From Helicobacter sp. MIT 21-1697 (GTDB taxonomy: Bacteria > Campylobacterota > Campylobacteria > Campylobacterales > Helicobacteraceae), in contig NZ_JAPHNC010000005.1 in assembly GCF_026241255.1 (NCBI RefSeq), positions 62,001 through 126,000 of the forward strand: a stretch of DNA of 64,000 nucleotides, written 5' to 3'. A program made the position numbers and the translations under genes. Numbering within the stretch: the first letter of the stretch is position 1; each line of letters opens with the position of its first letter. Below the pieces are notes generated by a model. It was given only the letters and a program-made list of their open reading frames with translations, was not told the DNA's origin and did not search any database. This document shows positions 56,590 through 64,000 of this stretch, piece after piece.

Positions 56590-57360
56590 TTATTCAAACT
56601 CCTTTAAAAATGTGTGCAAAATTTGACTTTCAAGCATTGCAGAATCTATCCTTGTGCCTATTTCATCGCTTTGATAGCTTGATAAAGGTATCCATTCATA
56701 TTGACTTGCATTATTTTTGCGGGATTGCTTTTGGTAAGGAAAATGCCAAGAGGGCAATTCCGTAGAGATGATATGATTGCTATGAGGGATAAGCTGCTCA
56801 TAATGATGATGAAAGGGCACAAACTTCAAATCAAAGTGATTGATAAGCCAATGGTCGCCCTCAAACACATTTTTAAAAGCCTTATCAACAAGTATTTGCT
56901 CACCATTATAGAAAAAATTAATACGAGAATGTAACACCATATCCCATTTTTTGTGCGCTAAATAAAAACTCTTATACAGCTTCCTTGCCTCATAAATATG
57001 ATCAGTATCAATTTTTACAAGCCATTGATATTTGGGAATCACGCTAAGCACATAATTATAATACATATAAAGCCTATTTTGCTCACTTGCAGGATTATCT
57101 AAATCTATATGATAAGGATATTTGACAGGGACAAAACTCGGAAATGCCGCACAAAATTCTAATATTATCTCCTCGCTGCCATCATCACAATCATTATAGC
57201 CTATCACGCCTCTTTGAATAGCAGGCAGTATGGAATACAAACACGCGCGTAATGTGTGAGCTTCGTTTTTTACGCGGATATATGCCCAAGGATTGCGCGC
57301 ACAATCCACGCTTTTAGATTCTCTATCGGCATCAAAATATCCACTATGTTTAATATGCAA
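56590..57360 (-). CDS. CgtA-like beta-1,4-N-acetylgalactosaminyltransferase, catalytic part (phase-off)
   Basis: This frame (TTG at 57360, really open from the C10 tract) holds the catalytic domain of a CgtA-like transferase: [60 protein letters not shown] with the DxD-like metal site, and WLINHF. These closely resemble Campylobacter jejuni CgtA, which adds GalNAc to sialylated LOS to make GM2-like ganglioside mimics. As sequenced the fragment is out of frame with its own start codon upstream, so little enzyme should be made. The similarity is from memory, not from a search. Confidence 0.82.
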   Translation of the reverse strand: MHIKHSGYFDADRESKSVDCARNPWAYIRVKNEAHTLRACLYSILPAIQRGVIGYNDCDDGSEEIILEFCAAFPSFVPVKYPYHIDLDNPASEQNRLYMYYNYVLSVIPKYQWLVKIDTDHIYEARKLYKSFYLAHKKWDMVLHSRINFFYNGEQILVDKAFKNVFEGDHWLINHFDLKFVPFHHHYEQLIPHSNHIISTELPSWHFPYQKQSRKNNASQYEWIPLSSYQSDEIGTRIDSAMLESQILHTFLKEFE

Positions 57361-57383
57361 ATGCGCTTGTTTGGCTTTTTGTT

Positions 57384-57674
57384 TTAAAGCTGCCAGTGGG
57401 GGGGGGGCATAGTATTATTAGTATTTTTAGATTCTACAATCTCTGCCAAAGACACAGGGTTTAAAATCTCCTTGTATGCACTCAAAAAATCAAGTGGCGT
57501 GTGTTTTTGCATAGCCAAAAGCACCGATTGAGGCACATAAGAATCCACTTTATCTAAACGCACCACCTTTTTACCAAATCTTAGCCTACTTCTTAATGCT
57601 AAACGCGCTTTTTTGCTTGGCACAAACCAACAAAGAATCTTCACATAAACGCGTCTTAAATAATACTCCCACAT
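57384..57674 (-). CDS. N-terminal fragment of the CgtA-like transferase
   Basis: Ninety-six residues ([20 protein letters not shown] onwards) up to [10 protein letters not shown] and a stop, in a frame set by C10 at 57398-57407. With 11 (or 8) C it continues as [20 protein letters not shown] into the catalytic part, giving about 360 residues. The start at 57674 follows AGGAGGTGAAT, a very strong site, 20 bases after the upstream gene's stop. Confidence 0.85.
   Translation of the reverse strand: MWEYYLRRVYVKILCWFVPSKKARLALRSRLRFGKKVVRLDKVDSYVPQSVLLAMQKHTPLDFLSAYKEILNPVSLAEIVESKNTNNTMPPPHWQL
57398..57407 (-). repeat. C10 tract in the CgtA-like gene
   Basis: Ten G on the plus strand, C10 in the gene. 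C10 gives PPPHWQL-stop. C11 or C8 restores the long frame. Confidence 0.95.
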
Positions 57675-57693
57675 ATTCACCTCCTTAAATTTT

Positions 57694-60600
57694 TTAACCA
57701 ACAAGCCCTTGTGCTATGCTTTTTGCACCCTTTAAATCAATCTTACCAGAACCAAGAGTTGGGATAGATTCTACGATGAAAATTTTAGACGGCTTAAAAA
57801 GTGCAGGAATCTGCGCTTCTTTAAGTGCAGATTCTAACCTTTGTATTTCATCTTTCTCGCCACTTGCAAGCAACACGACACTCTCACCCTTTTTGCCATC
57901 TTCCACTGCGACAGCAACATATCTAAGCTCCTCATCAATCTCGCTTTTTTTAATGATTTTTTGTATCTCCTCCTCAATGCCGCCAAGACTCACCATTTCC
58001 CCACCTATTTTTGCAAAGCGTGAATACCTATCTACGATATGAATAAACCCATCAGCGTCTAAATGCCCTTTGTCACCACTTTTATACCACCGAATCCCAT
58101 CAATTTCTACAATCACCTCTTGAGTCTTTTGCTCATCGTTAAGATAACCCACCATTACTTGATGTCCTCCAATGAGTATTAATCCGTCTTCACCCACAGG
58201 CAACTCTTGCATCGTATTTGGCTCAACGATTCTAATCGCACTTCCGGGCAAAGGCATACCTACACTTCCCTCTTTGCTTGCCCGATGAATGCTCCAATTT
58301 TCTACATCAAACTCATTAGGGAGATTCACACTCGCCACAGGTGTAGTCTCTGTCGCACCATAACCCTCATAAATTTCTTTATTGAATTTCATCACAAAGG
58401 CTTCTTTGACATCTTTTTTGAGTTTTTCAGCTCCCGCTACCACCAAACGCAAACTATCAAACATCAACTTATCTACCTTACTATTACGCGCATAAATGCC
58501 TAGGAAAGTTGAAGTCCCGCACATCACGCTTACTTTATTTTTCGCAATCGCTTTAGCAATGCCGACTGCATCAGTTGGATCTGCGTGTGTAACAGAGAGC
58601 ATTCCCTCAAGCAAGGGCATAAGCATTGTAACAGTAAGTCCAAAAGCGTGAAATGGCGGTAAAGAAGAAAGCATAGAATCCTCATCGCGTGCGTGAATCA
58701 CATCAGAGATTTGCAAAATATTGCTCATAATATTAAGATGCGAGAGCATAACCCCCTTTGGCTTGCCCTCGCTTCCACTACTAAAAAGAATAGCTGCTAT
58801 ATCGGTATTCTTTTGGGATTGAACATAAAGCCATTTGAGGAGAAATGCGGGTAATAGCACTACTTGTAGCATTTTAACTATAAAATCAAGTTTATTTGCT
58901 CTCACTTCGCTCACTAAATCCTCCATATAAAAAAGCTTCACTAAAGGAGAAAATGTAAATTCCACACCCTTGCCTTTAAGTTTTTCTATGAAAGTCCTTG
59001 AAGTATAGATTGAGCGAATTTGCGCAGATTCTATCGCTGCATTTACAGCGCTTTGCCCTGCAGTAAAATTAAGATTTACAATAGTTTTCCCAGCCATAAG
59101 CAAAGAAAGATTGCATAATGAACTTGCAAGCGAAGCAGGTAAGATAATACCAATATTGCGTTCGTTGGTGATATTTTTTCTAAAAAATGTAGAGAGGATT
59201 ATCGTCAAAACAAGCATTTTAGTATAACTCATTGAGCCACTCATACTATCAACAATAGCAATTTCATTGCCCCATTTTTTAGCACTCTCTATCCACGCCT
59301 TACCAATAGTTGGCAAAGATTGACATTGTGATTTCCACGCACTAAAGGAGAGTTCAAAGACTTTTGCCTTAAGCTGTTGTGAGCTTGAATGAATATGAAG
59401 ACATTCACCAAAAGCAATAGTAATATTACGTTTAGCAAAGCTTTTACGCCTCTCTTGGAATCCCTGATGTGCGCGTGAAAATGCACTTCCCCATAAGCCG
59501 CGAATATAAAAAGGTAATATCACAGCTTCATCAGGTTGCAAATGCTTTGTAGCAAGCTCAAAGCCACTTTTAAATTCGTTGAGATGTCCGTGTCTTGAAA
59601 TTGAACCTTCTGGAAAAAGACATACCATATACCCTTGTGCAAGTTTTGCTGCAATAGATTCTAAAGCCTTCTTACTCCCAGCATTTGAGACAGGTATCAC
59701 GCCAAACATATCAAGAAAAATACGTATATACCACCTATCATAATAGCTTCTCTCCATTACAAAATACACCTTGCGCGGCAATGCCAACTGCACCATTGCC
59801 CAATCTATAAAAGATATATGATTCCCAAGCAACAATACACCACCCTCTGCAGGAACATTCTCAAACCCTTCTACATTCAAGCGATAACGTTGAAAAAACG
59901 CAAGGGTAACAAGCATTCTCACTAATGAAAAGGGCAAAAGCCGCACAACATAAATCATTCCACAAAAGGCAACAATCATACAGAGATAAAATAAATACAC
60001 CACATCAAGATGAAAGAGTGAAGCCAAAGTTCCAATGCCTAAGAATCCGAGCATTCCTATATTTTGAATAAAATTATTTCCAGCTAAAACCTTGCCAAGT
60101 TCGCCCTCTTTAGCGTGAAATTGAATGAGGGCATTGAGTGGAATTACAAAAAGCGCACCTCCCATACCGAAAAGAAAAAACACAATTACATAAGATGTGA
60201 GACTAGAAAAGCTTAGTAGAAGCAAGCTCATCAAGCATACAAGAGCTGCTCCTAGAGGGATAAGCCCTGTTTCAATGTATTGCTTTGAGAATCTCCCCGC
60301 AATGATAGAACCAAGGATAATACCAAGCCCAGAACACCCAATAACCATTTGCACCCTAAAGGCATTGTGTTCCTCAAATGCAGCTTTAACATAAGTAGGA
60401 AATGTCGCCAAAAGCAGTTGAGAGATAGACCAAAAAACAGCTATGCCTACAACAGAAAGCCAGATATTACGATGAGACTTAAGGAGTTTAAGATTATTTT
60501 TCAACAAAGAACCGCTCAAATATGCCTTTTTATCAAAATGCTCTTGTGTGCCTTTTGTGAGAGTAGGCAAACGATAGCATAAATAAAGCTCAATCATTGC

Positions 60601-61182
60601 ACAGAAAAATAAAATAAATCCAAGTGGGGCAATACTTTGTAGAATTTCACTCTTTTGTGCTAAGAATCCTAAATCACTTATATTATACATTATTTCAAAA
60701 AAGAATGAAAACACACTCATTCCTGCCAAAATTGCCACAATAGCTGTTGCTTGTATTATTCCATTTCCCCACGCAAGCATATCTTTACCGACTAAATCCT
60801 TAATAAAGCCATATTTTGCAGGAGAATAAATCGCTGATTGCACCGCCATAAGTAATGTCGCTCCAAAAGCAACCCAAAACCAGCCCATAAAATAACATAT
60901 TGTAATCAGAGCTGTAAGAGCCGCACCAAACCACGCACTTACACGCATAACAACATTTTTAGGGAATCTATCAGCTAAGAATCCAGAAGGCGTAAAAAGC
61001 AAAATAAAAGGCAATAAAATAAGAGCATTAATGACACTTGTAAGCAATGTTAATTCGCTTCCATCATAGATTTTATAAAGTGTATTTTGAATAGTAATTT
61101 TATGCCCCAAATCTACAAAGGCATTGATAAAAGCTACAAGAATAAAAGATACGAATCCTTTAATCTTCCATATTTTATTCAT
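57694..61182 (-). CDS. LplT-Aas type fusion: MFS transporter, PlsC acyltransferase and acyl-ACP synthetase
   Basis: A 1162-residue protein with three parts. Residues 1-410 are an MFS-type transporter of about twelve helices (LplT-like lysophospholipid flippase). About 430-620 are a PlsC acyltransferase with NHISFIDW (NHx4D) and FPEGSISRHG. From about 660 on comes an AMP-forming acyl-ACP/CoA ligase with SSGSEGKPKGVMLSHL, EGYGATETTP and WYKSGDKGHLDADGF. In E. coli LplT and Aas are separate neighbours that import and re-acylate 2-acyl lysophospholipids; here all three are one chain. The start at 61182 follows AGGAGTGAGA. Confidence 0.93.
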   Translation of the reverse strand: MNKIWKIKGFVSFILVAFINAFVDLGHKITIQNTLYKIYDGSELTLLTSVINALILLPFILLFTPSGFLADRFPKNVVMRVSAWFGAALTALITICYFMGWFWVAFGATLLMAVQSAIYSPAKYGFIKDLVGKDMLAWGNGIIQATAIVAILAGMSVFSFFFEIMYNISDLGFLAQKSEILQSIAPLGFILFFCAMIELYLCYRLPTLTKGTQEHFDKKAYLSGSLLKNNLKLLKSHRNIWLSVVGIAVFWSISQLLLATFPTYVKAAFEEHNAFRVQMVIGCSGLGIILGSIIAGRFSKQYIETGLIPLGAALVCLMSLLLLSFSSLTSYVIVFFLFGMGGALFVIPLNALIQFHAKEGELGKVLAGNNFIQNIGMLGFLGIGTLASLFHLDVVYLFYLCMIVAFCGMIYVVRLLPFSLVRMLVTLAFFQRYRLNVEGFENVPAEGGVLLLGNHISFIDWAMVQLALPRKVYFVMERSYYDRWYIRIFLDMFGVIPVSNAGSKKALESIAAKLAQGYMVCLFPEGSISRHGHLNEFKSGFELATKHLQPDEAVILPFYIRGLWGSAFSRAHQGFQERRKSFAKRNITIAFGECLHIHSSSQQLKAKVFELSFSAWKSQCQSLPTIGKAWIESAKKWGNEIAIVDSMSGSMSYTKMLVLTIILSTFFRKNITNERNIGIILPASLASSLCNLSLLMAGKTIVNLNFTAGQSAVNAAIESAQIRSIYTSRTFIEKLKGKGVEFTFSPLVKLFYMEDLVSEVRANKLDFIVKMLQVVLLPAFLLKWLYVQSQKNTDIAAILFSSGSEGKPKGVMLSHLNIMSNILQISDVIHARDEDSMLSSLPPFHAFGLTVTMLMPLLEGMLSVTHADPTDAVGIAKAIAKNKVSVMCGTSTFLGIYARNSKVDKLMFDSLRLVVAGAEKLKKDVKEAFVMKFNKEIYEGYGATETTPVASVNLPNEFDVENWSIHRASKEGSVGMPLPGSAIRIVEPNTMQELPVGEDGLILIGGHQVMVGYLNDEQKTQEVIVEIDGIRWYKSGDKGHLDADGFIHIVDRYSRFAKIGGEMVSLGGIEEEIQKIIKKSEIDEELRYVAVAVEDGKKGESVVLLASGEKDEIQRLESALKEAQIPALFKPSKIFIVESIPTLGSGKIDLKGAKSIAQGLVG

Positions 61183-61228
61183 TCTCACTCCTTAGATTGA
61201 ATATATATTGTGTTTATTTTATAGAGAA

Positions 61229-62239
61229 TTATTTTTCGCTAAGTATTTTAATTTTCCCATTTTCTACGAACACATACATATCTTTTTGTCCCGCAGAGCT
61301 AAAGCTTGGCTTACCATTGAGAAAGGCTTTATAATCTTGAAAAAAACTTATGCGATACATATTATGATGTGATTCATTGGGATAAATAGACACATTGATA
61401 TTGGAAATGCGTATGTTTTTGCTCTCATTTTTGGCAAAAATATTTTTCTTATGCTCTCTAAAAGATTTGAAACTCATACCATCGGGGCGATAAAAATTCT
61501 TTTCATCATAAAAGTTTAAATAAGTTTGCAAATCACTTTTTTGCCACGCCCTTTTCCACTGATAGAGTTGAGAAAGCACGATTGAGAGTTCCTCTACACT
61601 TGCAGGCTTAAAGACTCCCTCATAAATAATAAGCATAGTTTTTTTCCAATCAATCATCTTGTCATATTTTTTCAGTAATTCATTATCAATAGCAATGCAC
61701 CCACGCGTATTAATATCCTCTCTATTACCATTTAAAGGCAATCCGTGAATCCAAATCCCGCCTCCTGTCTTTTTCAGAGATTGGTCATACACATTAGGAT
61801 AATTTGTAGCAAATGCCAAAGGTCCATAATATTGGTCTAATCCTGTAAGGCGTGCATTTAAATCATAAGAGCCAATAGGCGTTGTCAAATCCCCTTCTTT
61901 TTTCTTGTTGCCCTTACCCTTTGCGACAAGTGCTGATGAGTTGCCAAGTTCTTGGAGTTTAGAACCTTTAAGTTGATAGAGCTGAAGTGATGGAGCAGAT
62001 TTATTTGATACAAACAAAAATTTTAAATCCTCAAAATACCCATACTCTGTGGCATTTTCTTTGAGATATTCCGCCCAATACGCTTTATCTGATAAGTAAG
62101 CCTCAAGTTTTGATTCTACCGCGCCTATACCATTTTTTTTATATTCATTGACTAAACCCACAAGCTGCATATCTAAAGCATAAATATGCTCCATAAAGCT
62201 TAGTGCCAATACACACCAAAGCACCCTGCACAATCTCAT
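61229..62239 (-). CDS. csd6: Csd6/Pgp2-type peptidoglycan LD-carboxypeptidase (YkuD fold)
   Basis: A 336-residue exported protein with signal peptide (LCRVLWCVLALSFMEHIYA). The YkuD catalytic site is IHGLPLNGNREDINTRGCIA, with the His and the Cys of the TRGC motif. An NTF2-like domain follows (about residue 215 to the end), the arrangement of H. pylori Csd6 and C. jejuni Pgp2, which trim tetrapeptides to tripeptides and set helical shape. The start at 62239 has AGGAG seven bases upstream. LD-transpeptidase activity is the alternative for the fold. Confidence 0.9.
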   Translation of the reverse strand: MRLCRVLWCVLALSFMEHIYALDMQLVGLVNEYKKNGIGAVESKLEAYLSDKAYWAEYLKENATEYGYFEDLKFLFVSNKSAPSLQLYQLKGSKLQELGNSSALVAKGKGNKKKEGDLTTPIGSYDLNARLTGLDQYYGPLAFATNYPNVYDQSLKKTGGGIWIHGLPLNGNREDINTRGCIAIDNELLKKYDKMIDWKKTMLIIYEGVFKPASVEELSIVLSQLYQWKRAWQKSDLQTYLNFYDEKNFYRPDGMSFKSFREHKKNIFAKNESKNIRISNINVSIYPNESHHNMYRISFFQDYKAFLNGKPSFSSAGQKDMYVFVENGKIKILSEK

Positions 62240-62268
62240 TATTTTGCTCCTTTTCATTCTTTAACGCA

Positions 62269-63186
62269 TTATAGGGTGAAATCATACCCTATTTTTTTCA
62301 ATGTTTCTCTTTGCTTACTCCAACCTTTATATACCTCAACATCAAGTTTTAAAAAAATCGCTTTAGTGCTTAGAGATTGGATTTTTTCGCGTGCGCATTT
62401 GCTAATGCGTTTGATACCACTGCCACCTTTGCCAATGACTACACCTTTTTGGCTTGATTTTTCCACAATAATATGGGCAAAGATTCTATCTTGTTCCGCG
62501 CCCTCTTCAAATGTTTTAATCACCACATCAGCCTCGTATGGAATCTCATCGCTTAGATTCTCAAATAAACTCTGACGAATCATTTCTTTATAAATCTCTT
62601 TGAGCGAAACATTACAGAGGAGTTCCTCATCATACAAAAATGGTGAAAAAGGCAAATGTGAAGCAATGGTGCGCAATATCATCTCTTTATCAAATCCTCT
62701 TTTCACACTTACAGGCAATAATTCCAAAAAAGTATCGCTAAAGCGTTGATATTGAGTGATTTTGCACAAAATCTGCTCATTAGTGCAAGTATCAATTTTG
62801 CTTAAAAGCAAAATATGTTTGCCTTGATAGAGTTCTAAAAAATGCTCATAATGTCTTATATCATCACTCACTGGCGCAAGATACAATGCCAAATCACAAT
62901 CCCCCATTGCCTTGAGAGCTTGGGAGAGCATATATTGATTGAGTAATTTTTCTTGATGATGTATGCCCGGCGTATCCACAAAGATTATTTGCGCATTAAG
63001 CGGCTTATAGGGCACAATAAGTTGGAGTTGCTTACGCGTAGCATTTGCTTTATGTGAGACAAGCGCGAGATGCTCTCCTAAAAGATGATTAAGCAAAGTA
63101 GATTTTCCCGCATTTGGTCTGCCAAGTGTCGCCACAAACCCAGCACGAGGGGGTAATGTTGGATTACTTATAGATGCTATTTGCAT
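62269..63186 (-). CDS. era: GTPase Era
   Basis: A 305-residue GTPase that aids 16S rRNA and 30S maturation. G motifs: GRPNAGKST (G1), DTPGIHHQEK (G3) and LSKIDT (G4), then a C-terminal KH domain with VVIGKGGSGIKRISKCAREK binding the 16S 3' end. It follows hslU by 14 bases. Confidence 0.97.
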   Translation of the reverse strand: MQIASISNPTLPPRAGFVATLGRPNAGKSTLLNHLLGEHLALVSHKANATRKQLQLIVPYKPLNAQIIFVDTPGIHHQEKLLNQYMLSQALKAMGDCDLALYLAPVSDDIRHYEHFLELYQGKHILLLSKIDTCTNEQILCKITQYQRFSDTFLELLPVSVKRGFDKEMILRTIASHLPFSPFLYDEELLCNVSLKEIYKEMIRQSLFENLSDEIPYEADVVIKTFEEGAEQDRIFAHIIVEKSSQKGVVIGKGGSGIKRISKCAREKIQSLSTKAIFLKLDVEVYKGWSKQRETLKKIGYDFTL

Positions 63187-63200
63187 TTGACTTCTTATAA

Positions 63201-64000
63201 CTAAAGAATATAACGCGCTAAATCAATATTTTCTACCAAATCGCCAAGTCGCGCTCTCACCATTTCGCCTGTAATTTCTACTTCTTTACCCTTATAACTA
63301 TCTACATCAAAGCTAATATCTTCCAACACGCGCTCAATAGTCGTATGCAATCGCCTCGCTCCAATGTCCTCTGTGCGTTGATTAGCATTATGTGAAAGAC
63401 GCGCAAGTTCCCTAATCGCCTCATCGCTAAATTCAAGTGTAATATCCTCTGTATCAAGCAAAAGCTGATATTGGCGCAAAAGTGAGCTTTTAGTTTGGGT
63501 AAGAATCTGATACAAACTTTCCTCATCAAGCATATTCAGCTCTACACGCAAAGGAAATCGCCCTTGCAATTCTGGAATCAAATCACTTGGCTTACTCAAA
63601 TGAAATGCCCCCGCAGCAATGAATAAAATATAATCTGTTTTAATCTGCCCATATTTGGTATTGACTACACTTCCCTCTACGATAGGGAGCAAATCTCTTT
63701 GCACTCCTTCCTTGCTCGGGTCTTGCCTTGAGCCATCTTTGCTTCCCACGGCGACTTTATCAATTTCATCAATGAAAATCACACCATTTGATTCAGCGCG
63801 TCTTAACCCTTCTGCTCTAATACTTTCCGCATCAAGAACAGATTCTGTAGCTTCATAAGTCAGCGCTTCTTTTGCTTCTTTTACACTCATTTCTTTTTTG
63901 ATTCTCTCTTGGCTCACATTAAGCACTTTAAAAATAGATTCTTGCACTTTTATCATATCAGGGGGCATACTCTCATCATTAAGCTGCGACATAGGCTTTT
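63201..64000 (-). CDS. hslU: HslU (ClpY) ATPase of the HslUV protease, C-terminal part
   Basis: The last 266 residues; the gene runs off the window edge. Visible are Walker B GVIFIDEIDK, the sensor region FIAAGAFHLSKPSDLIPELQ and GRFPLRVEL, and the C-terminal arginine/tail QRTEDIGARRLHTTIERVLE to LARYIL, whose last residues insert into HslV. The N-terminal Walker A lies outside. Confidence 0.97.
   Translation of the reverse strand, partial: KPMSQLNDESMPPDMIKVQESIFKVLNVSQERIKKEMSVKEAKEALTYEATESVLDAESIRAEGLRRAESNGVIFIDEIDKVAVGSKDGSRQDPSKEGVQRDLLPIVEGSVVNTKYGQIKTDYILFIAAGAFHLSKPSDLIPELQGRFPLRVELNMLDEESLYQILTQTKSSLLRQYQLLLDTEDITLEFSDEAIRELARLSHNANQRTEDIGARRLHTTIERVLEDISFDVDSYKGKEVEITGEMVRARLGDLVENIDLARYIL

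Overview
The window comes from an epsilonproteobacterium (Campylobacterota), most likely an enterohepatic Helicobacter of the H. hepaticus type. The evidence is AT-rich DNA, nuoN followed directly by the motility gene pflA, a ribosomal cluster without rpmD, a HefABC-type efflux operon, a Csd6-type cell-shape enzyme, and long G/C tracts inside surface-glycan genes. NrfHA and a selenocysteine formate dehydrogenase argue against H. pylori itself. The species was inferred from gene content, not searched.

Layout. 1-5385 (+): the 3' half of the complex I operon (nuoJ end, K, L, M, N), then pflA and a MoeB/ThiF-type enzyme. 8664-10661 (+): a membrane sulfatase-fold phosphotransferase gene broken by a G10 tract and a second frameshift, then a TDT/SLAC1 transporter. 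11693-18448 (-): a seven-gene surface polysaccharide operon (two DUF4422 transferases, O-antigen ligase, two GT2 transferases, glf) carrying three long G/C tracts. 18513-20182 (-): a RibB fused to a degenerate RibA-like domain, and Dps/NapA. 20410-20787 (+): tRNA-Gln, initiator tRNA-Met, tRNA-Arg. 20834-24158: pgeF, divergent from the nitrite reductase operon nrfHA, with a perfect FNR-type palindrome between them. 24261-31884: an unknown membrane-anchored protein, a DgkA with an IF2-like N-terminus, an M15 peptidase and a tripartite RND efflux operon. 31980-39738 (-): the formate dehydrogenase region (polyferredoxin, TorD-like chaperone, Tat-signal small protein, FdhA with Sec, FdhB, FdhC, FdhD). 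39904-42352 (-): pabA and a pabB-pabC fusion. 42454-56389 (-): the complete fused S10-spc-alpha cluster, from rpsJ to rplQ, behind a strong sigma70 promoter. 56590-64000 (-): hslU (partial), era, csd6-like, an LplT-Aas-type triple fusion, and a CgtA-like GalNAc transferase switched off by a C10 tract.

How it works together. The respiratory genes describe anaerobic or microaerobic electron transport: formate is oxidised by periplasmic Fdh, NADH-independent complex I feeds quinones, and nitrite is ammonified by NrfHA. The surface genes describe a cell envelope whose glycans can vary: five homopolymeric tracts of 10-13 G/C lie in or at the ends of glycan or envelope genes. Three of them interrupt a gene (off as sequenced). 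Two lie at 3' ends where they also set how the upstream stop codon overlaps the next start codon. No CRISPR array, insertion sequence, prophage or rRNA gene was seen. No stretch over 300 bases lacks a gene; the largest mostly non-protein-coding stretch, 20183-20833, holds the three tRNAs.
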